Positions 1 to 8,730 are shown, counted from the stretch's first letter. The stretch is DNA of 64,000 nt from Rhodococcus sp. NBC_00297 (GCF_036173065.1 NZ_CP108041.1:124001-188000); one strand, 5' to 3'. A program made the numbers and translations. The notes: a model not told the origin generated them from the letters alone.

Positions 1-72
1 TCGCACGGCTGCCCCGCTGCTCTCTTCCGTTCGGTCAACGTCCTCAACACACGAACGGAGGCGGGTCAGTGA
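1..72 (+). CDS. tldD: TldD metalloprotease, C-terminal end (partial)
   Basis: Only the last 23 codons are in the window. Frame 1 runs open from base 1 and ends ...LFRSVNVLNTRTEAGQ followed by TGA at 70-72. This resembles the C-terminal end of TldD, the catalytic partner of the TldD/TldE (PmbA) heterodimeric zinc protease. The stop overlaps the GTG start of the next gene, a TldE/PmbA homologue, by four bases (GTGA), so the two are probably translated together. The assignment rests on this short tail plus the neighbour. Confidence 0.75.
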   Translation, partial: SHGCPAALFRSVNVLNTRTEAGQ

Positions 73-1463
73 GCGTCAGCACTCCCCTCGGCGGCCACGA
101 TCTGGTGGAGCGTGCGCTGTCGTACGCCACCGTCTCGGACACCGTCGTGATCGTCGCCGACATCTCGGAGGCATCCCTGCGGTGGGCCGGGAACTCGATG
201 ACCACCAACGGCGTGGGTGACTCGAGGTCCTGGACCGTCGTCTCGATCGTGCGGGACGGCACGGCGGCGCGGGTGGGAACGGTCTCGTCCACGAGCATGG
301 ATCCGGATGATGTCGCCGGCGTCGTGGCAGCCGCCGAGGACGCCGCTCGTGCGGCTCAGCCCGCCACCGATGCGATGCCCCTCGTCGAGGGCGCCCCGAC
401 GCCGGACTCCGGCTGGGGCGACGTCCCGCTCCGCACAGGGATCGACGTGTTCGACTCCGTGGTACCGGGCCTGGCGCGGGGATTCGACGGAGCCGATGCG
501 TTGTACGGCTTCGCGCATCACACGGTCCGCACCGTGTGGCTGGGCACGTCCACCGGGGTACGGCGGCGCGTCGTCGAACCTGTCGGGTCGCTCGAGATCA
601 ACGGTAAGAGGGGTGGTCTCTCGGGCGGTGCCAGTGCCTGGGTGGGCACCGGTACCCGAGACTTCCGCGACATCGATCTGGATGCGTCCCTGGCCGAACT
701 GACGCGCCGGCTCGACTGGTCCGCCCGGACCGTCGACCTTCCCGCGGGACGCTACGAGACGATCCTCCCAACGTCCGCGGTCGCCGATCTGATGATCGAT
801 CTGCTGTGGTCGATGGACGGCCGGGGCGCGCAGGAGGGCCGCACCGCCCTGTCCGCTCCCGGCGGCGGCACCCGCGTCGGTGAGGTGCTCGGACACCTCG
901 GTCTCACGCTGTACTCCGACCCGTCCGAGAACGGCCTCGAGTACGCCCCGTTCGTGGTCACCGGATCCTCGAGCGACGCGGTGTCGGTGTTCGACAACGG
1001 AATGGACGCCGGCCGCACCGACTGGATCCGCGACGGTGCAATCACCTCCCTTGCCTACCCACGTTCCGCCGCAGCAGAATTCGGGGCCACACCCACTGTG
1101 CCCGGTGACAACCTCGTCATGGTGGGCGGCGCCGGCGGTTCCGTCGACGACCTCGTCGCGCGCACCGAACGCGGACTCTTGTTGACGACCCTCTGGTACA
1201 TCCGCGAGGTGGACCCGACGACCATGCTCCTCACCGGGTTGACGCGGGACGGCGTCTACCTGGTCGAGGACGGCCGGGTGACTGCTGCCGTGAACAACTT
1301 CCGGTTCAACGAGAGCCCGCTCGACATCCTGCGCCGCGCGACAGAGGCGGGTACGACCGTTCCCACCCTGCCGCGTGAGTGGTCGGACTGGTTCACCCGC
1401 GCAGCGATGCCCCCGATGCGGATCCCCGACTTCCACATGTCGTCCGTGAGCGCGGCCCAGTAG
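69..1463 (+). CDS. tldE: TldE/PmbA family metalloprotease subunit
   Basis: This 464-residue protein belongs to the TldD/PmbA family. In studied bacteria TldD and TldE form a heterodimeric protease that cleaves unfolded peptides and matures some modified peptides; TldE is the non-catalytic partner and lacks the HExxxH zinc motif, and I see none here. The glycine-rich middle and the C-terminal half (about residues 230-450) fit the PmbA fold. The GTG start at 69 overlaps the tldD stop by four bases, so an operon is likely. In actinobacteria the peptide substrate is unknown and nothing here points to one. The next gene is convergent, eight bases downstream. Confidence 0.88.
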   Translation: MSVSTPLGGHDLVERALSYATVSDTVVIVADISEASLRWAGNSMTTNGVGDSRSWTVVSIVRDGTAARVGTVSSTSMDPDDVAGVVAAAEDAARAAQPATDAMPLVEGAPTPDSGWGDVPLRTGIDVFDSVVPGLARGFDGADALYGFAHHTVRTVWLGTSTGVRRRVVEPVGSLEINGKRGGLSGGASAWVGTGTRDFRDIDLDASLAELTRRLDWSARTVDLPAGRYETILPTSAVADLMIDLLWSMDGRGAQEGRTALSAPGGGTRVGEVLGHLGLTLYSDPSENGLEYAPFVVTGSSSDAVSVFDNGMDAGRTDWIRDGAITSLAYPRSAAAEFGATPTVPGDNLVMVGGAGGSVDDLVARTERGLLLTTLWYIREVDPTTMLLTGLTRDGVYLVEDGRVTAAVNNFRFNESPLDILRRATEAGTTVPTLPREWSDWFTRAAMPPMRIPDFHMSSVSAAQ

Positions 1464-1471
1464 GAGGGGCC

Positions 1472-2878
1472 TCACTCGCCGGGTGCGGTGAAGTAGTCGG
1501 TGCCGTGCGAGTCGCGGACATGGACGATCCCGTCCCGGAGCATGCGGTGGTGCCACTGCCGCCGGGTCTTCAGGCCGTGGTGCCGGCGGCACAGCGGCGT
1601 GAGGTTGCCGGTGACGGTCCATCCGCCACTCCGGGGGTCGGTGTGGTCGAACGGGACGACATGGTCGAGATCGCAGTCTTCGCTGGACACAGCACATCCC
1701 GGATGGACGCACGTCGAATACAGCGCTGTCACCAGCGACGCGATCGCCTCGGACGGCCGATAGGTCAACGCCCCGGCCGGGGGTACGGCGAATCCCCCAT
1801 GTCCGTCGGGGTCGGCGACGGCACGGTCGAGTGCTGATGGTGGGAGCGTGCGGAGGTACTCGACCTGCTCCCGGAGTTTTCGGTTTTTCGTGCTGCCCAG
1901 TTTCCCCGTGGTCGGTGTCCAGCCTGCCGGCATGCGGCGAGTTCGGCGGACTTCCCGCCCGGCGGCGGGAACCGGCGAGCCCGGTGGTTCGGAGTCGGTC
2001 GGCGGGTCGTGCTCCGGGCATCGGCAGCTGCACGCCGCCCGCGGTTCCGCGACCTCCGCGGCGGTGATCATCGCCTGCCACGTCGCATCCCCGGCAATTC
2101 TCCGGGCTACATCAGCTGGTACCGGTCCCCAGCCGACGAGGTGGCCGGGTTCCCCCGCCAACCCTGCTGCGGTGGCAGCATCGAGGACGATCACGGCACG
2201 GGCCGGCGTACCCGACACGGCCCCGGTCAAGAGCGCGTGCGCGGCGTCGAACAACCGAGCCGGCAACGACGTCGGATCGGTCACCCCGCGTGCGGCGGCA
2301 GCGGCGATGTTCCGCCACAGTGCGGCGACTTTGTCGGCCGGACCACGGATCTTCAGCTCGGCCTGATCGCGCGGGAGCTTGCGCACCGTCGCCGACCGCT
2401 CCAATGCTGCCCGTTCACGGATGATGCGGTGCCAGTCGGCGTCGAAGTCGGCGAGGATCCGGTCGATCGCCGACGCGACCGCACCCGGCGTGCACCGGGC
2501 TGCGACAGCAATGACCCGCTGCAGTAATGCTTCGGTCGCATGATGGAACCCGGCCAGGGATCGGCAGACCGTGCGGAACGCCGCGTACGCCAACCGGCCC
2601 GCATCGAACGCTTCCTGCACCGCAGGACGGGCGGTGCGAATCAAAAACAGCCACTCCGTGACAGTGCTGGTGGACACCGACAGCGCCGACGCGACCTCCG
2701 CGACCGCGCATGCTTCGGCGGCGTCGGCGTCGAATACCCCACCGGTCGCGAGCACGGCGGGGCGTCGGGACTCGGAGTAGATGTAGGAGCACGACGCGGC
2801 GACGGTGCGGGCGAACGAGGCCTGGGCGTCGACCTTCGCCGACACCAACACATCGACGGAAACTGGTGCGTCGTACAC
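1472..2878 (-). CDS. DUF222/HNH endonuclease, 13E12 repeat family
   Basis: The protein has 468 residues from the start chosen. The N-terminal two thirds is the DUF222 domain of the mycobacterial 13E12 family. The C-terminal end is an HNH nuclease domain: CDLDHVVPFDH followed by NLTPLCRRHHGLKTR supplies the metal-binding histidines. Such proteins are thought to act on DNA, but no member has a firm cellular role. The frame stays open to a TTG at 2932, but that codon touches a predicted -10 box (2933-2938) and would lie upstream of the transcript start. GTG at 2878 has a GGGGTG ribosome site five bases before it and is preferred. Upstream DNA carries an SOS-like box and a PafBC-type promoter, so the gene is probably DNA-damage inducible. 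13E12 genes are known LexA targets in M. tuberculosis. Confidence 0.85.
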   Translation of the reverse strand: MYDAPVSVDVLVSAKVDAQASFARTVAASCSYIYSESRRPAVLATGGVFDADAAEACAVAEVASALSVSTSTVTEWLFLIRTARPAVQEAFDAGRLAYAAFRTVCRSLAGFHHATEALLQRVIAVAARCTPGAVASAIDRILADFDADWHRIIRERAALERSATVRKLPRDQAELKIRGPADKVAALWRNIAAAAARGVTDPTSLPARLFDAAHALLTGAVSGTPARAVIVLDAATAAGLAGEPGHLVGWGPVPADVARRIAGDATWQAMITAAEVAEPRAACSCRCPEHDPPTDSEPPGSPVPAAGREVRRTRRMPAGWTPTTGKLGSTKNRKLREQVEYLRTLPPSALDRAVADPDGHGGFAVPPAGALTYRPSEAIASLVTALYSTCVHPGCAVSSEDCDLDHVVPFDHTDPRSGGWTVTGNLTPLCRRHHGLKTRRQWHHRMLRDGIVHVRDSHGTDYFTAPGE

Positions 2879-2932
2879 GAATTCACCCCCCGGTGATGCC
2901 CCGATCAGGCCGCCCCCCGACGACCTGACCAA

Positions 2933-2955
2933 ACACTAACTCACCCCACCGACAG
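2933..2955 (-). promoter_or_regulatory. RecA-NDp (PafBC-dependent) promoter of the HNH gene
   Basis: Read on the minus strand, TGTCGGTG (2947-2954) is followed by exactly eight bases and then TAGTGT (2933-2938). This matches the mycobacterial RecA-NDp consensus TTGTCRGTG-N8-TANNNT except for the first base (C at 2955). The motif is the target of the PafB/PafC activators. It faces the DUF222/HNH gene, with the expected transcript start near 2926. Confidence 0.75.
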
Positions 2956-2959
2956 AAAC

Positions 2960-2975
2960 TGGAACGTATGTTCGA
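2960..2975. promoter_or_regulatory. lexA box: LexA-type SOS box
   Basis: TGGAACGTATGTTCGA matches the mycobacterial SOS box TCGAAC-N4-GTTCGA with one mismatch (G at 2961). It lies five bases beyond the upstream end of the RecA-NDp promoter of the HNH gene, an arrangement like the dual promoter of mycobacterial recA. Binding is inferred from sequence only. Confidence 0.65.
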
Positions 2976-3071
2976 ACCGGGCCGCGCGGCGCCTCGCAAC
3001 TCCGGGAACAGGGAGTGTCAGCGGGAGCGCCTGATCCGGCAGACGTTCGGTGAGGTCTACTCGAACAGCCA

Positions 3072-3452
3072 TCAAGCGACGCGGAGCGCCAACCCGACGG
3101 TGCTGCTCTTACCCTTGAAGAGCGAGCTCATCGTCACCACGATGCGGCCGGTGATGCCGTACTTCTCGATCACCACGTCGCGGGTACGCGCGGTGCCTGC
3201 GTCGTCCAGCACCTCGGCGACAGCGTCCATGGCTGGGCCCACGTTCTTTCCACTGCGATCGCAGGTGGCCACCGTGACGCGGGGAGTATTGCGGATGCGC
3301 TTCACCTTCCACGACTCTCGCTGCGTCCACATGAGGAGCCGGTCCCCGTCGAGAGCCGCCCAGATGGGTGTCGGCTTGGGGGTGCCGTCCTTGGTGAACG
3401 TGGTCAGGAGGACGTACTTTGCGGTGCCGACGTCACCGAACGGGTTGCTCAT
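3072..3452 (-). CDS. PPOX-class split-barrel oxidoreductase (FDOR-like)
   Basis: This 126-residue protein has the pyridoxamine-5'-phosphate-oxidase-like split beta-barrel fold, opening with MSNPFGDVGTAKYVLLTTF and carrying the DGTPKPTPIWAALDGDRLLMWT strand pattern of small actinobacterial flavin/deazaflavin (F420) oxidoreductases. The substrate and exact cofactor cannot be told from sequence. It lies 19 bases downstream of cobN on the same strand and is probably cotranscribed; M. tuberculosis has the same pairing (Rv2061c next to cobN Rv2062c). The open frame extends further upstream inside cobN, but the ATG at 3452 gives the usual family length and N-terminus. Confidence 0.82.
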   Translation of the reverse strand: MSNPFGDVGTAKYVLLTTFTKDGTPKPTPIWAALDGDRLLMWTQRESWKVKRIRNTPRVTVATCDRSGKNVGPAMDAVAEVLDDAGTARTRDVVIEKYGITGRIVVTMSSLFKGKSSTVGLALRVA

Positions 3453-3471
3453 ACGAGACAGGATAGGCCGG

Positions 3472-6400
3472 TCAGTCGCCCTCGAGCTCGCCTTCGCTCT
3501 CGAGGTAGGCCGCACGGAGATCCGCGAGCACTGCCGGGTCCGGTTCCGCCCACATGCCGCGTTCCACGGCCTCGAGCAGTCGTTCGGAGATGCCGTGCAG
3601 CGCCCAGGGATTGGACGTCGACATGAACTTCCGATTGGTCTCGTCGAGGACGTACTCCTGCGTGAGCTTCTCGTACATCCAGTCCTGCACGACTCCCGTG
3701 GTGGCGTCGTACCCGAACAGGTAGTCGACCGTCGCAGCCATCTCGAATGCGCCCTTGTACCCGTGCCGCCGCATCGCGTCCATCCAGCGCGGGTTGACGA
3801 CGCGCGCACGGAACACGCGGGACGTCTCCTCGTGCAGCGTGCGGGTGCGCACCGATTCCGGGCGGGTGCTGTCGCCGATGTACGCCTCGGGAGACGTGCC
3901 GGTGAGCGCACGCACGGTCGCCACCATGCCGCCGTGGTACTGGAAGTAGTCGTCGGAGTCGGCGATGTCGTGCTCGCGGGTGTCGGTGTTCTTCGCCGCC
4001 ACCGCGATGCGCCGGTAGGACGAACGCATGTCGTCCGCTGCCGGGACGCCGTTCAGTCCGCGGCCGTACGCGAAGCCGCCCCACGTCGTGTAGACCTGCG
4101 CCAGATCCTCGTCACTGCGCCAGCTCTTGCTGTCGATCAACTGCAGCAGTCCGGCGCCGTACGTGCCGGGCTTGGATCCGAAGATGCGGGTGGTGGCTCG
4201 GCGGTCGTCGCCGTGCTCCGCGAGATCGGCCTGTGCGTGCGCACGCACATAGTTCTGCTCGTCGGTCTCGTCCAGGCCCGCGACCATGCGGACGGCGTCG
4301 TCCATCATCGCGAGCACGTGCGGGAATGCGTCGCGGAAGAAGCCGGAGATGCGGACCGTCACGTCGATACGCGGCCGTTTCAGCTCGTCCAGAGCGATCG
4401 GTTCGAGGTGCGTGACGCGGCGCGACGCCTCGTCCCACACGGGCAGCACGCCGAGCAGTGCGAACACCTCGGCCACGTCGTCACCCGAGGTACGCATGGC
4501 GCTGGTCCCCCACACCGACAACCCGACAGAGCGCGGGTACTCGCCGTGATCCTGCAGGTAGCGGGCCACGAGCGACTCGGCCATCGCCTGGCCGGTCTCC
4601 CACGCGAGCCGCGACGGCACCGCCTTGGGGTCGACCGAGTAGAAGTTGCGGCCGGTCGGCAGCACATTGATGAGTCCACGCAGCGGCGACCCGCTGGGGC
4701 CGGCCGGGATGAATCCGCCGTTCAGCGCATGCAGCACACGGTCGATCTCCTGGTCGGTCCCGCGCAGACGGGGAACCACCTCGGTGGCCGCGAAGCGGAG
4801 GATCTCGGCGACCGTGTCGGGCAGTCCCGCGGCGATGCCGTCGACGGCGTCCACCGACCAGTCGGCGCGGTGCAGTGCCGCAACGAGACCACGTGCCTGC
4901 TCCTCGACGGCATCGACCGACGTACGGGCCTCGTCGCCGTCCTCGCTGAGACCCAATGCTTCCCGCAGACCCGGAACGGTGCGCTCCCCACCCCACATCT
5001 GACGGGCCCGCAGCATGGCCAGCACGAGGTCGACCTCCGCCTCACCGCGCGGAGCCTGCCCGAGGACGTGGAGCCCGTCGCGGATCTGCACGTCCTTGAT
5101 CTCGCACAGCCAGCCGTCGACGTGCAGCAGCATGTCGTCGAACATCTCTTCGTCGGGGCGTTCCTCCAGGCCGAGGTCCTTGTGCATCTGGGCCGCGGTC
5201 ATGAGCGTCCAGATCTGCTGACGAATCGCCGGCAGTTTGGCCGGGTCCAGCGTCGAGATGTTCGAGTGCTCGTCGAGCAACTGCTCGAGGCGGGTGATGT
5301 CGCCGTAGCTCTCGGCGCGGGCCATCGGCGGGATGAGGTGGTCGACGAGAGTCGCGTGCGCGCGGCGCTTGGCCTGTGTCCCCTCGCCCGGGTCGTTGAC
5401 CAGGAACGGGTAGATCAGTGGCAGATCGCCCAACGCGGCGTCGGTGCCGCACGAGGCGGACATGCCGAGAGTCTTGCCGGGCAACCACTCGAGGTTGCCG
5501 TGCTTGCCGAGGTGCACGACGGCGTCCGCGGCGAAACCGCCGTCCTCCTCCGGGGCCGCGAGCCAGCGGTAAGCGGCGAGGTAGTGGTGGCTGGGGGGAA
5601 GATCCGGATCGTGGTAGATCGCCACGGGGTTCTCGCCGAACCCGCGAGGCGGCTGCACCATGAGGACGACGTTGGAGAACCGCAGTGCGGCGATGACGAT
5701 CTCGCCCTCCGGATCCGCTGAACGGTCGACGTACAGCTCGCCCGGTGCCTCGCCCCAGTGTTCGACGACGCCGGATCGCAGGTCCTCCGGCAGCGTGTCG
5801 AACCAGCGTAGGTAGCGCGCGGCCGAGATTCGGATGGGGTTGCCCTCGAGCTGCTCGGCGGTGAGCCAATCGGCGTCCTGCCCACCGGCGGCGATGAGCG
5901 CGTGGATGAGGGCGTCGCCGTCCTGCGCGGCGAGGCCGGGCACCGCGTCGTCACCGTCGACGGGTCCGATGTCGTAGCCCAACTCGCGCATCCGCGTCAG
6001 CAGACCGATCGCCGACGCCGGGGTGTCGAGTCCGACGGCGTTGCCGATGCGGGCGTGCTTGGTCGGGTACGCGGACAGCATCAGCGCAATGCGCTTGTCG
6101 GCTGCGGGAATTCGGCGCAGTCGAGCATGCCGGACCGCGATGCCGGCGACACGCGCACAGCGCTCGTGGTCGGGTACGTACGTGCTGAGGCCGTCGGCGT
6201 CGATCTCCTTGAACGAGAACGGCACCGTGATGATGCGACCGTCGAACTCGGGCACCGCGACCTGGGTCGCGACGTCCAGCGGGGACATGCCGTCGTCGTT
6301 CGCGTCCCACATCGCGCGGGAGCTGGTGAGGCACAGGCCCTGCAGGATCGGCACGTCGAGCGCGGCGAGCTCGGCGACGTCCCAGGCCTCGTCGTCGCCG

Positions 6401-7107
6401 CCGGCGCCCACGTTGGCGGGACGGGTTCCGCCGGCCGCGAGCACGGTGACCACCATGGAGTCGGCTTCGCGCAACGCCTCGAGCAGTTCGGGTTCCGCGC
6501 TGCGCAGCGACGCACAGTAGATCGGGAGCGCGCGGGCGCCCTTCGCCTTGATGGCGTCGCACAGGGCATGGATGTAGTCGACGTTGCCCGCGAGGTGCTG
6601 GGCTCGGTAGTACAGGACGGCGATCGTGGGCTCTGCCCCCGTGCGCCTTTCGCGTACCTCTGGATGCGCAAAAGGCGCACGGGTGCGCAGCACACCCCAG
6701 GTGGGGAGATGGGCGGGCGGCTCGAATCCGTGGCCGGTGAGCAGAACGGTGTCCGACAGGAACCACGACAGCTCGCGGAGGTTGTCCGCGCCGCCCTCGG
6801 CCAGGTACTGGTGCGCCTGCGCAGCGACATTCGCCGGCACTGTCGACAGTTCCATCAACTCGGCATCAGGAGCCTGCTCGCCGCCCAGCATGACCACCGG
6901 AACGTGGCCGCGGAGCACCGCGTCGATACCGCTCTCCCACATCCGGCGCCCGCCGAGAATGCGCACGACCACCAGGTCGACACCGTCCATGAGCGTCGGC
7001 AGATCGGCGTCGACGAGGATGCGGGACGGGTTGGCCCAGCGGTACTCGGCGCCGGACGCACGTGCGCTCAGCAGGTCGGTGTCGGATGTCGAGAGCAGCA
7101 AGATCAC
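3472..7107 (-). CDS. cobN: Cobaltochelatase subunit CobN
   Basis: CobN is the large subunit of the ATP-dependent CobN-CobS-CobT chelatase, which inserts cobalt into hydrogenobyrinic acid a,c-diamide in the aerobic B12 pathway. The 1211-residue length fits actinobacterial CobN (about 1200). The conserved core HLGKHGNLEWLPGK and the following GTDAALGDLPLIYPFLVNDP are present. The GTG start at 7107 (reading MILLLSTSDTDLL) follows an AGGGAAGG ribosome site and a cobalamin riboswitch; the open frame continues upstream only through that riboswitch. About residues 140-160 (APFAHPEVRERRTG) are encoded by a palindromic repeat that looks inserted in frame. The small FDOR gene follows 19 bases later. 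Confidence 0.95.
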   Translation of the reverse strand: MILLLSTSDTDLLSARASGAEYRWANPSRILVDADLPTLMDGVDLVVVRILGGRRMWESGIDAVLRGHVPVVMLGGEQAPDAELMELSTVPANVAAQAHQYLAEGGADNLRELSWFLSDTVLLTGHGFEPPAHLPTWGVLRTRAPFAHPEVRERRTGAEPTIAVLYYRAQHLAGNVDYIHALCDAIKAKGARALPIYCASLRSAEPELLEALREADSMVVTVLAAGGTRPANVGAGGDDEAWDVAELAALDVPILQGLCLTSSRAMWDANDDGMSPLDVATQVAVPEFDGRIITVPFSFKEIDADGLSTYVPDHERCARVAGIAVRHARLRRIPAADKRIALMLSAYPTKHARIGNAVGLDTPASAIGLLTRMRELGYDIGPVDGDDAVPGLAAQDGDALIHALIAAGGQDADWLTAEQLEGNPIRISAARYLRWFDTLPEDLRSGVVEHWGEAPGELYVDRSADPEGEIVIAALRFSNVVLMVQPPRGFGENPVAIYHDPDLPPSHHYLAAYRWLAAPEEDGGFAADAVVHLGKHGNLEWLPGKTLGMSASCGTDAALGDLPLIYPFLVNDPGEGTQAKRRAHATLVDHLIPPMARAESYGDITRLEQLLDEHSNISTLDPAKLPAIRQQIWTLMTAAQMHKDLGLEERPDEEMFDDMLLHVDGWLCEIKDVQIRDGLHVLGQAPRGEAEVDLVLAMLRARQMWGGERTVPGLREALGLSEDGDEARTSVDAVEEQARGLVAALHRADWSVDAVDGIAAGLPDTVAEILRFAATEVVPRLRGTDQEIDRVLHALNGGFIPAGPSGSPLRGLINVLPTGRNFYSVDPKAVPSRLAWETGQAMAESLVARYLQDHGEYPRSVGLSVWGTSAMRTSGDDVAEVFALLGVLPVWDEASRRVTHLEPIALDELKRPRIDVTVRISGFFRDAFPHVLAMMDDAVRMVAGLDETDEQNYVRAHAQADLAEHGDDRRATTRIFGSKPGTYGAGLLQLIDSKSWRSDEDLAQVYTTWGGFAYGRGLNGVPAADDMRSSYRRIAVAAKNTDTREHDIADSDDYFQYHGGMVATVRALTGTSPEAYIGDSTRPESVRTRTLHEETSRVFRARVVNPRWMDAMRRHGYKGAFEMAATVDYLFGYDATTGVVQDWMYEKLTQEYVLDETNRKFMSTSNPWALHGISERLLEAVERGMWAEPDPAVLADLRAAYLESEGELEGD
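6638..6683. repeat. REP-like palindrome inside cobN
   Basis: Two 17-base arms, CCCGTGCGCCTTTCGCG (6638-6654) and CGCAAAAGGCGCACGGG (6667-6683), are reverse complements with one mismatch, separated by a 12-base loop. The 46-base element lies inside cobN without breaking the frame. Its AT-containing core is unlike the surrounding codons. It resembles a dispersed palindromic repeat, but only one copy was noticed in this window. Confidence 0.7.
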
Positions 7108-7139
7108 GGTGGTGGAGCCTTCCCTGGGGTTTTCGCGCC

Positions 7140-7242
7140 CCGTCGGCGTCGGTGTGCACCCCAGGTCTGACTTCTCCGGAGACGCTGGAGTCACAGTGGC
7201 GCGACCGCGCCGGAGTCTCACCGGCTTCCGGGGTGCTTCGCG
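7140..7242 (-). promoter_or_regulatory. Cobalamin (B12) riboswitch ahead of cobN
   Basis: The minus strand reads GGAAGCCGGTGAGACTCCGG, then CGCGGTCGCGCCACTGTGAC, then AGTCAGACCTGGGG before the cobN start. These match the conserved blocks of the adenosylcobalamin riboswitch, including the CCACTGT element and the B12 box. The cobN ribosome site lies about 30 bases past the B12 box. I see no strong terminator, so control of translation is more likely than attenuation. The element fills the gap between cobN and the divergent cobG. Confidence 0.88.
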
Positions 7243-7269
7243 ATGATCGTACGTCGTAGCCTGGACTGC

Positions 7270-8403
7270 ATGAGTGATGCCGGGGACAGGAGCAGACGGG
7301 ACGCCTGCCCCGGGGCGCTCCAACTGCACGAGGCGAAGGACGGCTTGCTGGCTCGGGTGCGTCTGCCCGGCGGCGCGCTCAGCGCCGAGCAGATGGGTGT
7401 GCTCGCGGCGGCGTCGACAGACTTGTCCGACGGTGAGTTGGTGCTCACCTCCCGGGGGAACGTCCAGCTCCGCGCGGTACGCGATCCCGAAGAGCTGGCC
7501 GACCGACTCGCGGCCGCGGGACTTCTGCCGTCGGAGACCCACGAGCGGGTCCGCAACATCCTGGCGTCGCCACTCTCGGGTCGTCTCGGCGGAACGGCCG
7601 ACGTCCGCGACCTGGTGTCATCGCTGGACACCTCGCTCACGAGTGATCCTGAGCTGGCCGACCTGCCGGGTCGGGTGCTCTTCTCGGTCGACGACGGCCG
7701 CGGCGATGTGACGGGTTTCGGCGCCGACATCGGCGTCCACGCCGTCGACGAGGACTCCTTCGCCCTCATCCTCGCGGGCGCCGACAGCGGCGTCCGGGTC
7801 CCGCGGGCCGACGCGGTCGCGGTGATGCTCGACGCGGCGCGCGGGTTCCGCCGCGAGCGGCAGGGGCACTGGCGCATCGCGGAGATGCCGAACGGTGTGG
7901 AGGCTGTGCTCGGTCACGTCGATCACGCTGTCGGCGACCACCCTCGGGTCGCCGTCGAGACGTCGGTGGAGCCGCCGATCGGATGGTTCGTGCAGGACGA
8001 CGCCACCGTCGCGCTCGGTGCCGCACTCGCCCACGGCGTGCTTCCGGCCCGCACCGCCCTCTTCCTCGCGGCGGTCGAGAAGCCGATCCACGTCACGCCG
8101 TGGCGTGGCATCGTGCTCCTCGATCTCGACGAGGGCGTCGCCGAGCAGGTCGTGCGCGTATTGGCCCCGATGGGCCTGATCTTCGACGCGGAGTCGCCGT
8201 GGGTTCGGGCCAGCTCGTGCGTCGGTTCTCCCGGCTGCGCGAAGTCGCACTCCGACGTGCGCGCTGATCTCGACGCCGCCGTGGAGAACGGCGAGGTGGG
8301 CGACGACCGGGAGCACTGGGTCGGGTGTGAGCGCCGATGTGGCCGACCCCGCGGCGAGGTCACCGACGTAATTGCGACAGAGGGCGGTTACCAGCGCTCC
8401 TGA
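7270..8403 (+). CDS. cobG: Precorrin-3B synthase CobG
   Basis: CobG is an iron-sulfur/siroheme-type monooxygenase that uses O2 to convert precorrin-3A to precorrin-3B, the step that marks the aerobic cobalamin pathway. The 377-residue protein has the sulfite/nitrite reductase half-fold. Cysteines for the 4Fe-4S cluster sit in SSCVGSPGCAKSHSD and HWVGCERRCGRP near the C-terminus. An in-frame ATG exists at 7243, but TAGCCT at 7257-7262 lies seven bases before the ATG at 7270, suggesting a leaderless transcript starting there. It is divergent from cobN, with the riboswitch of cobN between them. Confidence 0.92.
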   Translation: MSDAGDRSRRDACPGALQLHEAKDGLLARVRLPGGALSAEQMGVLAAASTDLSDGELVLTSRGNVQLRAVRDPEELADRLAAAGLLPSETHERVRNILASPLSGRLGGTADVRDLVSSLDTSLTSDPELADLPGRVLFSVDDGRGDVTGFGADIGVHAVDEDSFALILAGADSGVRVPRADAVAVMLDAARGFRRERQGHWRIAEMPNGVEAVLGHVDHAVGDHPRVAVETSVEPPIGWFVQDDATVALGAALAHGVLPARTALFLAAVEKPIHVTPWRGIVLLDLDEGVAEQVVRVLAPMGLIFDAESPWVRASSCVGSPGCAKSHSDVRADLDAAVENGEVGDDREHWVGCERRCGRPRGEVTDVIATEGGYQRS

Positions 8404-8418
8404 GCCGCAGGCCCCGGA

Positions 8419-8547
8419 TCAGGAGCCCGGTGCGGTCACGATCAGGTAGTACAGCGCGGCACCGATGGACAGTATCTGTTGGCCCGGGAAAGCGTAGTTG
8501 TCGACCAGCCAGTGGCCGGCGAGGTCGAACAGAGTGCTCGGAAACAT
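8419..8547 (-). CDS. Small hypothetical protein (42 aa)
   Basis: A short frame encodes 42 residues beginning [20 protein letters not shown] and ending [18 protein letters not shown] lies about seven bases before the ATG, a fair ribosome site. The segment [13 protein letters not shown] could be a short membrane helix. It is convergent with cobG and divergent from cobH. I do not recognise a family. The good ribosome site and the protein-like composition argue for a real gene; conservation in relatives would decide. Confidence 0.5.
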   Translation of the reverse strand: MFPSTLFDLAGHWLVDNYAFPGQQILSIGAALYYLIVTAPGS

Positions 8548-8730
8548 GGTTCGGCTCCGTTCTCGTCGACGACCACGCGGTCGTTCGTCTCGGCAACGTT
8601 ACGGGCGTCGCAGCACGACCGGAACAGACCCAGCGTTACGATTCGGTGTCGATCCGTGGTGCCTCTCCCCCGTGCCGCGGCGCCGGACCCTGGCCGACCA
8701 CGGCGCGTCATCGCTCCCTATCGTGGAGCC

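Noticed and set aside
2879..2932. TTG start of the DUF222/HNH gene at 2932
   Set aside because: It adjoins the predicted -10 box, has no ribosome site, and adds 18 residues without family likeness.
2968..5721. Long open frame antisense to cobN, and similar long antisense frames opposite helY (20108-22933), metH (41378-44203) and jetC (53167-57006)
   Set aside because: High-GC codon use keeps the opposite strand open. The translations are Arg/Gly/His/Val-rich with no domain, and the sense genes are certain.
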